DNA of 64,000 nucleotides, from contig NZ_CP016428.1 in the NCBI RefSeq assembly GCF_001693385.1, forward strand, positions 6,200,001 to 6,264,000. The letters run 5' to 3'. The translations under genes were made by a program, and so were the position numbers. The first letter of the stretch is position 1. The number at the start of each line of letters is the position of its first letter. Source of the DNA: Bradyrhizobium icense. Lineage in GTDB: Bacteria > Pseudomonadota > Alphaproteobacteria > Rhizobiales > Xanthobacteraceae. The notes under the pieces were generated by a model that was given only the letters and a program-made list of their open reading frames with translations, ran no database searches and was not told the origin of the DNA. Positions 16,876-25,601 of the stretch are shown one piece after another.

Positions 16876-17880
16876 TCACGAACCGCCCTGCGGCAGGTAG
16901 TCGTTGGTATAAAACGCCTTCGGATTATCCTTGGCCTTGGCATCCAGCCCGCCATATTCGACCATCAGATTGACCGTGTCGGTCATGTTCTGGTCGGTCA
17001 CCTGGAACGGCCGCTTGCTCTTGGTTTCAGCCGTGCGGTACAGCGGGATCGTCAGCTCAAAGCCCTTCGTCAGCGTCTCGAGCTTGCCGCCCTTGGGGTT
17101 GGCGTCGAGGATCGCCTGCGCCGCGCCCTTGGGGTCCTTCTCGGCGGCTTCGACCGCTTTGGTCGTCGCCGACATGAAGCGCTTGACCAGATCGGCATTG
17201 GCCTTGACGAAGTCGGTGTTGGCGACGACGCCCGAGCAGACCATGTTGATGCCGTAGTCGGCGAACTTGATGGCGTTGACGTCCTTGCCCGTTGCGTCCT
17301 TGATCTTCATCGACTGGTCCATAACGTAGCCGAGCAGGAGATCAGCCTGGCCGTTGATGACGGCGTTCAGCTTGGTCTGACCGTCGCCGGCGACCGTCTG
17401 GAAATCGCTTTCCTTCAGGCCGGTCTTCTTCAGGAACAAGGGCCAGATTTGCGTCATGGAATCGGCCGGCGTGATCGCCACCGTCTTGCCCTTGATGTCC
17501 TCGGGCTTCTTGATGTTCTTTTCGACAAAGCCCATCGCCGACATCGGGCTGGTCTGCAGCAGCACGCCGGTAGAGATGATCGGCGCGCCCTTCACGGCAG
17601 CGCGCATCATGGTGGGCACGTCGACATAGCCGAAATTGGCAGTCTTGGCCGCAACCGCCTGCGTGGTCGCCGCCGAGCCGCGGCCTTCCTGGATTTCGAG
17701 GTCGATGCCCTCGGCGGCGTAGATGCCCTTGGCCTTACCGTAATAGAACGGCGCGTGCTCGCCATAGACGTACCAGTTCAGCATCAGCACGACCTTGTCG
17801 GCGGCCGATGCCGGAAGCACCGAAAGCGCGGTCCAGATCAGGGCGGCGGAGATCGCCGTTATCACTCGTATCATGGTCAT
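16876..17880 (-). CDS. ABC transporter substrate-binding protein, NMT1/THI5-like
   Basis: 334 residues with a Sec signal peptide ending PASA-AD, then the NMT1/THI5-like opening VVLMLNWYVYGEHAPFYYGK (residues about 28-47) and the A-x-G pattern AKGIYAAEGIDLEI. Members bind small heteroaromatics, nitrogen or sulphur compounds, including pyrimidine precursors of thiamin; the ligand here is not known. It delivers to the permease encoded 48 bases upstream. The catabolic genes further down suggest the ligand is a carbon source or an organic acid rather than a vitamin. Confidence 0.93.
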   Translation of the reverse strand: MTMIRVITAISAALIWTALSVLPASAADKVVLMLNWYVYGEHAPFYYGKAKGIYAAEGIDLEIQEGRGSAATTQAVAAKTANFGYVDVPTMMRAAVKGAPIISTGVLLQTSPMSAMGFVEKNIKKPEDIKGKTVAITPADSMTQIWPLFLKKTGLKESDFQTVAGDGQTKLNAVINGQADLLLGYVMDQSMKIKDATGKDVNAIKFADYGINMVCSGVVANTDFVKANADLVKRFMSATTKAVEAAEKDPKGAAQAILDANPKGGKLETLTKGFELTIPLYRTAETKSKRPFQVTDQNMTDTVNLMVEYGGLDAKAKDNPKAFYTNDYLPQGGS

Positions 17881-17928
17881 CCTCCCGTTTGGTGATGCAG
17901 CCCTTGGATAGGCCGCCTGTTGGTTGGC

Positions 17929-18738
17929 TCAGGAAGCAAAAACAATGTCCTCGCGCTGGCTAACGTGCCAGGGAATCACGAGGCGTTCGATCCGATCGAC
18001 GACCCAGAACAGCACCACGCCGAGCAGCGCCAGGATCACCAGCGCCGCAAACATCGTCGGCAGGTCGAAGGTGCCGATCGAGCGCTGCATCACATAGCCG
18101 ATGCCGGAATTGGAGCCGACGAACTCGCCGACCACGGCACCGACGACGGCGAGCGTCACCGACACTTTCAGGCCGGAAAAGATCGCCGGCATCGCATGCG
18201 GCAGGTTGACGGCGCGAAACACCTGGAAGCGGCTGCCTTGCATCGCGCGGGCGAGATCGACCATGTCGGGGTCGACCGACTTGAAGCCCTGTACGGCCGA
18301 AACCACCACCGGGAAAAACCCGAGCAGGAACGCCGAAATCACCTTCGGAATGATGCCGAAGCCGAACCACACCACGAACAGCGGCGCGATCGCGATCTTC
18401 GGCACGGATTGGGAGAATACCAGCAGCGGATAGACATAGCTCTCCACCGTCTTCGATCCCGCAATCAGCATCGCGACGGGAATACCGAACACCGCCGACA
18501 GCAGGAAGCCGCAGATGGTGGCGTAGGTAGTAGGCCAGGCCTGCCGCAGCAGTTCCGGCCAGTCCGTCCGCAGCACAGCCACGACATCGCCCGGCGCCGG
18601 GATCTGGTAGGCCGGAATCTGGAACAGGCGGATGGTGAGGTCCCACATCACCACGATGAACAGCAGGAACAAAAACGGCCGCACCCACGCCGCGTTCAGC
18701 GCTTTCGACACGCCACTCTCGCGCTTCAGCTCGGCCAC
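17929..18738 (-). CDS. ABC transporter permease (NitT/TauT/SsuC type)
   Basis: 269 residues, about six transmembrane helices. It has the cytoplasmic EAA-like loop DLARAMQGSRFQVFRAVNLP that docks onto the ATPase, and the typical late GEFVGSNSGIGYVM. First structural gene of the leftward operon; the promoter/operator candidate at 18771-18809 lies immediately upstream and the TetR gene beyond it. Works with the binding protein at 16876 and ATPase at 15853. Confidence 0.95.
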   Translation of the reverse strand: MAELKRESGVSKALNAAWVRPFLFLLFIVVMWDLTIRLFQIPAYQIPAPGDVVAVLRTDWPELLRQAWPTTYATICGFLLSAVFGIPVAMLIAGSKTVESYVYPLLVFSQSVPKIAIAPLFVVWFGFGIIPKVISAFLLGFFPVVVSAVQGFKSVDPDMVDLARAMQGSRFQVFRAVNLPHAMPAIFSGLKVSVTLAVVGAVVGEFVGSNSGIGYVMQRSIGTFDLPTMFAALVILALLGVVLFWVVDRIERLVIPWHVSQREDIVFAS

Positions 18739-18770
18739 GTCCCGCTCCCTGTCATCGTCTTATGGGCCGG

Positions 18771-18799
18771 AAATTAACCCGTTGGATAAATACTGGCAA
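18771..18799 (-). promoter_or_regulatory. Candidate sigma-70-type promoter for the ABC/catabolic operon
   Basis: On the minus strand TTGCCA (18799-18794) is followed after exactly 17 bases by TAATTT (18776-18771), 33 bases before the permease start. The -35 box is strong, the -10 weak. The -35 lies inside the palindrome at 18788-18809. Predicted only. Confidence 0.45.
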
Positions 18800-18809
18800 G
18801 CCAGTTTTT
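18788..18809. promoter_or_regulatory. Palindromic TetR operator candidate for the ABC/catabolic operon
   Basis: Core ACTGGC-AA-GCCAGT (18792-18805) is perfectly symmetric, and flanking AAA/TTT extends it to 22 bases with one mismatched pair. It covers the predicted -35 box, so a bound repressor would block polymerase. The adjacent TetR (18954-19700) is the obvious candidate ligand. Confidence 0.6.
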
Positions 18810-18953
18810 GTGCGGCGAAATGGCTTGTTCCGTCGACCCGCGAAGGCGAGGCCTATAAGCACAGCCGCACACTTTGCGAAGGTTGGGGCCGCTCCCCGGT
18901 GGAGCTAATTGGGTCGGGCGCTACGGGTTCCTGCGGTTCGCGGGAACGGCGGC

Positions 18954-19700
18954 TCACACCGGTTGATGCGCCGGCGGCCGCACGCCCGGCTTCTCGGCCT
19001 TGCCGAAATCCGCGGTCGATTTCCCCGTCAGCGCCGCCAGCACCAGGGCCACCATGTGGGCAAGCCGCTCGTCCCTCGCCTCCTTCTTCAGGAGGTCGCG
19101 GCCGAAGATAACGGAAAGCGTCGCGCTGTTGGAGAGATAGAAGAAGCACAGCGCGGCGATCGAGATATAGAGCTGGACGGGGTCGACGGCGACGCGGAAA
19201 TCGCCGCTTTCGACGCCGCGCCTCACCACGGTGCGGATCATCTCGACGAACGGCGAGTGCATCGATTTTACCTTGGTCGAGCGCTTCAGATGGCGCGCTT
19301 TTGCAAGGTTCTCGGTGTTGAGCAGCGCCAAAAATTCCGGGTTGCGAAGGAAATAGTTCCAGGTGAAATCGATCAGCCGTTCGATCGCTTCCGGCGGATC
19401 GAGATGTTCGAGGTCGAGCCCGCGCTCCTCGGAACGGATCTTCTCATAAGCGCCTTCCAGCACCGCGAGGTAGAGGTCTTCCTTGTTGCCGACATGGTAG
19501 TACAGCATGCGCTTGTTGGCGCCGGCATTGGCCGCGATACGGTCGACGCGCGCGCCGGCCAGGCCATGGGCGGCGAATTCCTGCTTGGCGGCCTCGAGAA
19601 TGCGGAGCCGCATCCCCGCGGGGTCGCGCTGCCATTTCTGAACGCGTTTTGCCTTTGCCAAATCAATCGCCCGTTGGTCGCATCGGGCAAGCTGTAGCAT
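18954..19700 (-). CDS. TetR-family transcriptional regulator of the ABC/catabolic operon
   Basis: 248 residues from ATG 19700 (a TTG at 19661 would give the more usual start LAKAKRVQKW). TetR HTH: RLRILEAAKQEFAAHGLAG, DRIAANAGANKRMLYYHVG and NKEDLYLAVLE (about 30-80), then a helical ligand domain with a hydrophobic SIAALCFFYLSNSATL segment. It is read in the same direction as, and just upstream of, the ABC/catabolic genes, with a palindrome in the gap. Substrate-responsive repression is inferred. Confidence 0.9.
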   Translation of the reverse strand: MLQLARCDQRAIDLAKAKRVQKWQRDPAGMRLRILEAAKQEFAAHGLAGARVDRIAANAGANKRMLYYHVGNKEDLYLAVLEGAYEKIRSEERGLDLEHLDPPEAIERLIDFTWNYFLRNPEFLALLNTENLAKARHLKRSTKVKSMHSPFVEMIRTVVRRGVESGDFRVAVDPVQLYISIAALCFFYLSNSATLSVIFGRDLLKKEARDERLAHMVALVLAALTGKSTADFGKAEKPGVRPPAHQPV

Positions 19701-19739
19701 GCAGGGAAGCGTTTGAGAATGAATCGCGCCGCGCTTTCC

Positions 19740-19907
19740 TTCACCCCCCGCTAGAGGGGGAGGGTCGGCTCACGTTGAGCGCAGCGAAACGTGAGACGGG
19801 GTGGGGTGATCTCTCCACTCGGGCACGGATCGAGGGGATGGACCGTCACCCCACCCCGCCGCTTCGCGTCGACCCTCCCCCTCCAAGGCCCTCCAGGGGA
19901 GGGTGAA
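19740..19907. repeat. CCCTCCCC-type dispersed inverted-repeat element
   Basis: TTCACCC at the left end and GGGTGAA at the right are inverted copies. Inside, GAGGGGGAGGGTCG pairs with CGACCCTCCCCCTC, and GACGGGGTGGGGTGA with TCACCCCACCCCG. It fills the gap between tetR (start side) and the end of the VOC gene. Non-coding; a common type in GC-rich rhizobial genomes as far as I recall. Confidence 0.7.
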
Positions 19908-19914
19908 TGTCGCC

Positions 19915-20787
19915 TCACGCGTCCTGCCCCGTCGACGGCTGCACCAGCAGCGTCGGCACGCCGCAGGTGCCGTTGCGCACGGTCATGACCCGCGTTCCCG
20001 GCTTGCGGCCGGTGCGGACTTCCGAGACGTCGACGCCCGCCTGGACGAGCCGCGCATGAGTGGCGTCGATGTCGGCGACGCGCCAGCACAGGCCGCGCAA
20101 TTTGTCTTGAAGTTCGTCCTGAAATTTGTCCTGCGACGTATCCGCCTCCTTGCCCGGCCGGTGCGTGACCTCGACGATCAGGTCGCCGCAACGGAAGAAC
20201 ATCAGCCGGCCCCAATCCGGGTGCGATCGGTCGAGCGCCATGTCGAGGCCGAGCCGCGCGCCGTAGAGCGCAGCGGCGCGTTCGGGGTCCGACGTCGAGA
20301 CCACGACATGGTCCAGCGCCGTGATCGATCCGGGCGTGGTTCGCACCGACAGTGGGCGCTCCTTGTCGCGCTCGAGGAAAAACAGGCGGACGCCGCGCGT
20401 GGCCTCCGTTGCCGCCCGCGTGCGCTTCCACGACAGCACGGCGCCCGAGATCGCGTCGCGGCTTTCAACGTCGGCGATCACGTCCGGCTTCAGCGTCAGC
20501 CGGTCGAGCCTGCGATGCATCTTGGCGATGTCGCTGGTTCGGAAGCAGATGCTTGCGAGTCCCTCGCCCTGCGCGGCCAGAACGCTGCGAATCCGGTCGG
20601 CGTTGGCGTCCTCGCCGCTCGGCGCCATCAATTCCAGCGTGGTGTTGTCGAGCGTGAACAGGACGCGATCGGCGCCGTCGCCGCTGTTCTGCCAGGCCGG
20701 AGCGCGGGCAAACAAGGTCTGGTAAGCGGCGGAGGCCGCGTCGATGTCGCCGGTGAGAACGACGACGTGATCGAGGCCGGTGATCAC
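19915..20787 (-). CDS. VOC-superfamily (glyoxalase-like) protein with two VOC modules
   Basis: 290 residues from GTG 20787, which overlaps the stop of the upstream dehydrogenase gene (GTGA); the longer open frame to 20979 is antisense-type overlap and rejected. Two VOC units: GLDHVVVLTGDIDAASAAYQ (about 5-24) and ALDHVVVSTSDPERAAALYG (about 158-177). Candidate metal ligands are the His in each DHVVV and the late Glu in VEVTHRPG. Members include glyoxalases, dioxygenases and 4-hydroxyphenylpyruvate-type enzymes. Translational coupling to an amino-acid dehydrogenase hints at amino-acid or keto-acid work; reaction unknown. Confidence 0.85.
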   Translation of the reverse strand: MITGLDHVVVLTGDIDAASAAYQTLFARAPAWQNSGDGADRVLFTLDNTTLELMAPSGEDANADRIRSVLAAQGEGLASICFRTSDIAKMHRRLDRLTLKPDVIADVESRDAISGAVLSWKRTRAATEATRGVRLFFLERDKERPLSVRTTPGSITALDHVVVSTSDPERAAALYGARLGLDMALDRSHPDWGRLMFFRCGDLIVEVTHRPGKEADTSQDKFQDELQDKLRGLCWRVADIDATHARLVQAGVDVSEVRTGRKPGTRVMTVRNGTCGVPTLLVQPSTGQDA

Positions 20788-22043
20788 GGAAACAGCCCCC
20801 GCACGTTCTTGGCGGCGCGCACCTTCTCGACCCCGATCGCCATCGCCGCCGTGCGGTGCGGAATCTTGTCCGCCTTCGCTCGCTGCAGCATATGATCGAA
20901 AGCGCGATCGAGGATCGCATATTCGCGCCGCGTCACTTCCTCCTCCTCCCAGAATAATTGCTGCAGGTCCTGCACCCATTCGAAGTAGCTGACCACGACG
21001 CCGCCGGAATTGCAGAGAATGTCGGGGATCAGGAACACTTCATCCTGGCGCTTCTCGAGCACCAGATCGGCTTCCGGCGTGGTCGGGCCGTTGGCGCCCT
21101 CGGCCAGCACGCGGCATTTGAGATTTTCGGCGACCGTCGCATCGATCACGCGCTCCATCGCCGCCGGCACCAGCACGTCGCAGGGCAGCGTGAGGATTTG
21201 CTCGGGATCGAAAGTCAGCTCGTTGGAGAACCCCGCGATGCTGCCATGCGCGCCCGCATGTCGCATCAATGCCGGAATATCCAGCCCGTTCGGATCATGC
21301 AGCGCGCCGGTGTGATCGCTGACCGCGATGATCTTCAGGCCATATTGCTGCAGCTCCAGCGCGGCGTAGGAGCCGACATTGCCAAAGCCCTGAATCACGG
21401 CGGTCGCGCTGCCCGGATTGATCGACAGCTCCTTCAGCACCCGCTTGGCGAGATAGGCGACGCCGCGCCCGGTTGCTTCGCGACGGCCGAGCGTACCGCC
21501 GGATGAGACCGGCTTGCCGGTCACGATCTCTGTCACGGTCTGGCCCTGGTACATCGAATAGGTGTCCATGAACCAGGCCATCACCTGCTCGTTGGTGCCC
21601 ATGTCGGGCGCCATCACGTCGGTATGCGGACCGACGAACGGGATCATCTCCTGCATGTAGCGGCGCGACAGCCCTTCCAGTTCGCGCTTGGAAATGGTGG
21701 AGAGATCGACGTTGACGCCGCCCTTGGCGCCGCCATAGGGCAAACCGACAAGGGCACATTTCCAGCTCATCCAGATCGCGAGCGCCGCGACCTCGCCGAT
21801 GTCGACAGAGGGTGCAAACCGCGTACCGCCTTTGGTCGGACCGAGGGTGAGATGATGCTGCACCCGATAGCCTTCGAATACCGCGACCGTACCGTCGTCG
21901 CGGTGGATCGGGCAAGAGACAGTAACCGCCCGCTTCGGCATCAGGATGCGGCCGCGCTCGTCCATCGGGATTTCCAGATGGTTGGCGATGACGCCAAACT
22001 GGTTAACCGCCATGTCGAACACGGGACCGGAATAAACCGTCAT
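20784..22043 (-). CDS. Glu/Leu/Phe/Val dehydrogenase family protein
   Basis: 419 residues. ATG 22043 is taken because GGAGG lies five bases before it; longer GTG and ATG alternatives sit on or against that site. Motifs: the Gly-rich GPTKGGTRF and the catalytic Lys region GLPYGGAKGGV (about 100-125), then a Rossmann domain with QGFGNVGSYAA (about 220). The family deaminates L-glutamate or branched and aromatic amino acids reversibly with NAD(P). The sequence resembles GdhA-type enzymes, but I cannot fix the amino acid. Followed without gap by the VOC gene. Confidence 0.92.
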   Translation of the reverse strand: MTVYSGPVFDMAVNQFGVIANHLEIPMDERGRILMPKRAVTVSCPIHRDDGTVAVFEGYRVQHHLTLGPTKGGTRFAPSVDIGEVAALAIWMSWKCALVGLPYGGAKGGVNVDLSTISKRELEGLSRRYMQEMIPFVGPHTDVMAPDMGTNEQVMAWFMDTYSMYQGQTVTEIVTGKPVSSGGTLGRREATGRGVAYLAKRVLKELSINPGSATAVIQGFGNVGSYAALELQQYGLKIIAVSDHTGALHDPNGLDIPALMRHAGAHGSIAGFSNELTFDPEQILTLPCDVLVPAAMERVIDATVAENLKCRVLAEGANGPTTPEADLVLEKRQDEVFLIPDILCNSGGVVVSYFEWVQDLQQLFWEEEEVTRREYAILDRAFDHMLQRAKADKIPHRTAAMAIGVEKVRAAKNVRGLFP

Positions 22044-22284
22044 CATTTCCTCCACTTTTGTCGCGCCGGTGGGGAAACCCGGGCAGCCGTCAGCCGTTAT
22101 ACGACGGTATGCCCAAGCCCCCCTTAAGGACGGTCGCAGTCTCCTCTATACTCCCATCTCAAGCTGCAAAGACGGCACGGTTGCGAATAATTTCAGCGAA
22201 TGCATCCGATAACCGGTGCTAATGTGTGTACGCCGCGCCGGGACCATCTTTGCCCAACATTCTGCAGGACATGACGGAAAACGC

Positions 22285-23178
22285 ATGCAGGCCCTCTTCA
22301 TCGGACAGACCTATATCGACGTTACCTTCATCACCGACCACATGCCGACCGGCGACGAAAAACATGTGGCCTCCGCCTACGCGGTGTCGTTTGGCGGCAA
22401 CGCCGTGACGGCGGCGTTCTGCTGCGCCAAACTCGGCATCGTGCCGGACCTGATCGCGACCATGGCCAACGACTGGCTCGGCCGCATGTTTCAGGACATG
22501 GCCGCGAAATATGGAATCTCGATCCATCCGCGCAAGGTCAATTCCTCGTCACTTTCCTTCATCATGCCGAAGGACGGCAAGCGCGCCATCGTGCGCTGCC
22601 GCGACGACGAGCACATTCATCCCTTCCCGATGCTGAACTTGAAGGGCTGCCGCGCACTGCATGTCGATGGCCATCAGCCGGACGCCGCGATCCACTACGC
22701 AAAACTCTGCCGCGAGGCCGGCATCCTGACTTCGCTCGACGGCGGCGGCCTGCGCACCAACACGCATGAGCTGCTGGAATTCATCGACGTCGCGATCGTG
22801 GCCGAACGGCTGTGCGAACAGATGGACAAGACGCCGGAGGCCATGCTGGATTACCTGAAGGGCCGCGGGTGCCGGATCGGTGGCGTCACGATGGGGGAGA
22901 AGGGCCTGTTCTGGTATGACGAAACCGGCGCCGTCCGCCGCCTTCCCGCGCTTCCAATTCCACCCGAACGCGTCATCGACACCAACGGCGCAGGCGATGT
23001 CTTTCACGGCGCCTATGTCTACTCCTATCTCGCCAATCCCGCTAAAAGCTGGCAGGAGCATTTCGAATTTGCGCGAGCGGCCTCGACCTTCAAGATCCAG
23101 CGCCTCGGTAACGAGGCCGGCCTGCCGACGCTGATCGATATCGACGCAATCACGCGGGAATTTCGGGTACACGCCTGA
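22285..23178 (+). CDS. PfkB-family sugar kinase
   Basis: 297 residues from ATG 22285 (CGGAAAA ribosome site), rejecting a longer open frame from 22216. PfkB signature 2 is clear in IDTNGAGDVFHGAYVYSY (catalytic Asp in GAGD, about residue 236), and the N-terminal Gly-rich part is VSFGGNAVTAAFCCAKLG. Phosphorylates a sugar, sugar acid or nucleoside with ATP in the cytosol. A second PfkB gene follows after 20 bases, so the two are probably co-transcribed but, being divergent in sequence, act on different substrates. Confidence 0.92.
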   Translation: MQALFIGQTYIDVTFITDHMPTGDEKHVASAYAVSFGGNAVTAAFCCAKLGIVPDLIATMANDWLGRMFQDMAAKYGISIHPRKVNSSSLSFIMPKDGKRAIVRCRDDEHIHPFPMLNLKGCRALHVDGHQPDAAIHYAKLCREAGILTSLDGGGLRTNTHELLEFIDVAIVAERLCEQMDKTPEAMLDYLKGRGCRIGGVTMGEKGLFWYDETGAVRRLPALPIPPERVIDTNGAGDVFHGAYVYSYLANPAKSWQEHFEFARAASTFKIQRLGNEAGLPTLIDIDAITREFRVHA

Positions 23179-23198
23179 GCAGCGGGGGGCTATTACGC

Positions 23199-24113
23199 AT
23201 GGGGCGTGTGTTCGTCGCCGGCAGCATCAACATGGATGTAGTGGCGATGGCCGACCGGCATCCGAAGGTCGGCGAGACCGTCGCCGGCAGGCAGGTGCAT
23301 TATTTTCCGGGCGGCAAGGGCGCCAACCAGGCCGTGGCCGCCGCGAAACTCGGCGCACCGTCGACGCTGATCGGCCGGCTGGGCATGGACGTGTTCGGTC
23401 AACAATTGCGGCAGTTTCTCACCGCGCAAGGCGTCGAGCTCGCTCTGGTCAAGGACACCCCGGACGTCCATACCGGGACGGCCGTGATCACGATCGCCGA
23501 CGCCGACAACACCATCGTCGTCGTGCCCGGCGCCAATGCGCGTGTCAGCGCCGACGATGTCGCCGTCCCCTTGCTGGCCAAAGGCGACGTTGCCGTGAGC
23601 CAGTTCGAAATTCCGCAGCCCACGATCATCGCCTTCTTCAAACGGGCACGCGCAGCTGGGGCGACCACCATCCTCAATCCAGCGCCGGCGACCCTCTGTG
23701 GCCCCGAGCTGCTCGACCTCGTCGACATCCTGATTCTCAACGAAACCGAGCTGGGACTTCTCGCACAGACCGAGCTTCACGATACCGACGAACCAGCCCG
23801 GTTCGTCGAAGCAGCGCGGCGCCTGCCAGCCGGCCCTGACAGGATTATCTGCGTTACACTTGGCAAGCGCGGCGTGCTCGCACTTGTCGGCGACGAGCCC
23901 TCGCTGATTGCGGGACGCGCCGTGAAGGCCGTGGACACCACTGGTGCCGGCGATTGCTTCGTCGGCGCCCTCGCCGCGCAGCTTGCCAACGGAAAGGCGA
24001 TCCGCGACGCGCTCGAATACGCCAATGCCGCCGCATCGATCTGCGTGCAGCGAATGGGCGCCGCGCCGTCGATGCCGACCGCAGCCGAAGTGGCGAGTGT
24101 CCTGCAAGCTTAA
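23199..24113 (+). CDS. rbsK: Ribokinase
   Basis: 304 residues with the ribokinase opening VFVAGSINMDVVAMADRHPK, the Gly-Gly substrate lid YFPGGKGANQAVAAAKLG (about 35-52), and the anion-hole and catalytic segment VDTTGAGDCFVGALAAQL (about 250). These match RbsK-type ribokinases more closely than the upstream PfkB protein. Converts ribose (or deoxyribose or a similar pentose) to its 5-phosphate. No ribose transporter genes are adjacent. The end overlaps the convergent reductase gene by four bases. Confidence 0.88.
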   Translation: MGRVFVAGSINMDVVAMADRHPKVGETVAGRQVHYFPGGKGANQAVAAAKLGAPSTLIGRLGMDVFGQQLRQFLTAQGVELALVKDTPDVHTGTAVITIADADNTIVVVPGANARVSADDVAVPLLAKGDVAVSQFEIPQPTIIAFFKRARAAGATTILNPAPATLCGPELLDLVDILILNETELGLLAQTELHDTDEPARFVEAARRLPAGPDRIICVTLGKRGVLALVGDEPSLIAGRAVKAVDTTGAGDCFVGALAAQLANGKAIRDALEYANAAASICVQRMGAAPSMPTAAEVASVLQA

Positions 24114-25330
24114 GTCAGCGCGCTCTTCAGGTCGAAGCTCGCATCGGCCGCCTGCTCGGGCGTGATCGAGCCATGGGCGGCAAGCAGGCGCCTTCCGAAC
24201 ATGTGATCGCCCGCGCGATTGACAGACTCGATCCCGACGAGTTGCCCGCCCCTGTAGCAAAAAGCCGAGAATGCCGCCTTGGCCTGATCGCCGCGCACCA
24301 CCACACGGTCGTAGCCGGTGGTTAGCCCCGCGATCTGCAGCTTGTCGGGCCCCTGATCGCTCCAGAACCAGGGCAGGCCGTCATACGGCTTGGCATCGCC
24401 GGTCAGCCGGGCCGCGACGCAGCGCGCGTGGTCGGTGGCGTTCTGCACCGACTCCAGCCGCAGCGAGCCGCCGAAACGCGGGCTCGCAAACAGCGCGCAG
24501 TCGCCAATCGCCGAGATATTGGGATCGGCGGTCAGCAAGTGCTCATCGACCATGATGCCCGACGCGACCGGCAGGCCGGCCTCCGCCGCCAGTTCCACAT
24601 TCGGCAACACGCCGACGCCGACCACAATCAGGTCGGCTTTCATGTGCCGGCCGTCGCTGAGGCTGACGCCGGTGACCTTGTGCCCGTCGCTTTCGATGCT
24701 GGTGACCTGGACGCCGAGGTGAATCCGGATGCCAGCCGCGGTATGCCGCGACTGGAAGAACTCCGAGATCTCCGACGTCACCGCGCGCGCCATCACGCGC
24801 GTGGCAAGTTCGACGACGTCGACTTCGAGGCCCTTGGCCCGCGCCGTCGCCGCAAACTCCAGGCCGATAAATCCGGCGCCGATGACGACCACGCGTTGGC
24901 CTTCGGTGATGTAGTCGCGCAGCGACTGGCTTTCGTCGAGCGTACGCAAGTAACGCACGCTGTCGAGATTGGCGTTCGGAATATCCAGCAGGCGGTTGCG
25001 TGCGCCCGTCGCCAGCACCAGATGGCCGTAATCGAGCGAAGCGCCGGAGGCGAGCGCCACCTTGCGGGCGGCGCGGTCGATCGACACCGCACGATCGGAG
25101 ATCAGATCGATTTTCTGGTCGAGATAGAATTTTTCCGGCCGGAACATCAGGCTGTCGGGCCCGCCGGTTCCTTTCAGATAGGCCTTGGACAGCGGCGGCC
25201 GCTGGTAGGGCAGATGGCCTTCATCGTTCAACAACACGATGCGTTCCGCAAAGCCGTGCTGACGCAGCGAAGCTGCAAGCTGATAGCCGGCGTGGCCCGC
25301 GCCGATGATGACAACCGTTCCTGTCGTCAT
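24110..25330 (-). CDS. FAD-dependent ferredoxin/rubredoxin-type reductase
   Basis: 406 residues with two dinucleotide folds: FAD site VVIIGAGHAGYQLAASLR (about 6-23), NAD(P)H site VVVIGAGFIGLEFAA (about 147-161), and FAD motif NISAIGDCALF (about 272). Matches putidaredoxin/rhodocoxin/ferredoxin reductases that hand electrons to [2Fe-2S] ferredoxins for P450s or dioxygenases. No ferredoxin gene is beside it; the P450 at 3966 is a possible but unproven client. Convergent with ribokinase. Confidence 0.92.
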   Translation of the reverse strand: MTTGTVVIIGAGHAGYQLAASLRQHGFAERIVLLNDEGHLPYQRPPLSKAYLKGTGGPDSLMFRPEKFYLDQKIDLISDRAVSIDRAARKVALASGASLDYGHLVLATGARNRLLDIPNANLDSVRYLRTLDESQSLRDYITEGQRVVVIGAGFIGLEFAATARAKGLEVDVVELATRVMARAVTSEISEFFQSRHTAAGIRIHLGVQVTSIESDGHKVTGVSLSDGRHMKADLIVVGVGVLPNVELAAEAGLPVASGIMVDEHLLTADPNISAIGDCALFASPRFGGSLRLESVQNATDHARCVAARLTGDAKPYDGLPWFWSDQGPDKLQIAGLTTGYDRVVVRGDQAKAAFSAFCYRGGQLVGIESVNRAGDHMFGRRLLAAHGSITPEQAADASFDLKSALT

Positions 25331-25601
25331 CGGGACATCCTACGTTCGAGCACACGGGAATGACCCATGTCGTTTCCTCTCCAGTGATTTTGGCTTGCCT
25401 GCCTCGTCCCTTGGGAGCGGCGCTCGTGTCCGTCCCGAACGATGACGGCGCTATCTGACCTCATGAAACGACGAGACGCAAGGGCGTCGGCGGCCTTGAG
25501 GGTGGCCTTTGCCGCATTTGCCGGTCCTGGCCGGGGATTGTCACGTGTTGCCTTCTCTATTTAAATGCCCGGCCCATTCGCCGCCCCCCGGAGGCCTTGC
25601 C

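Noticed and set aside
16876..17880. Thiamin-precursor import and a TPP riboswitch
   Set aside because: The NMT1/THI5 family suggests it, but I see no TPP riboswitch sequence upstream and the operon genes are catabolic.
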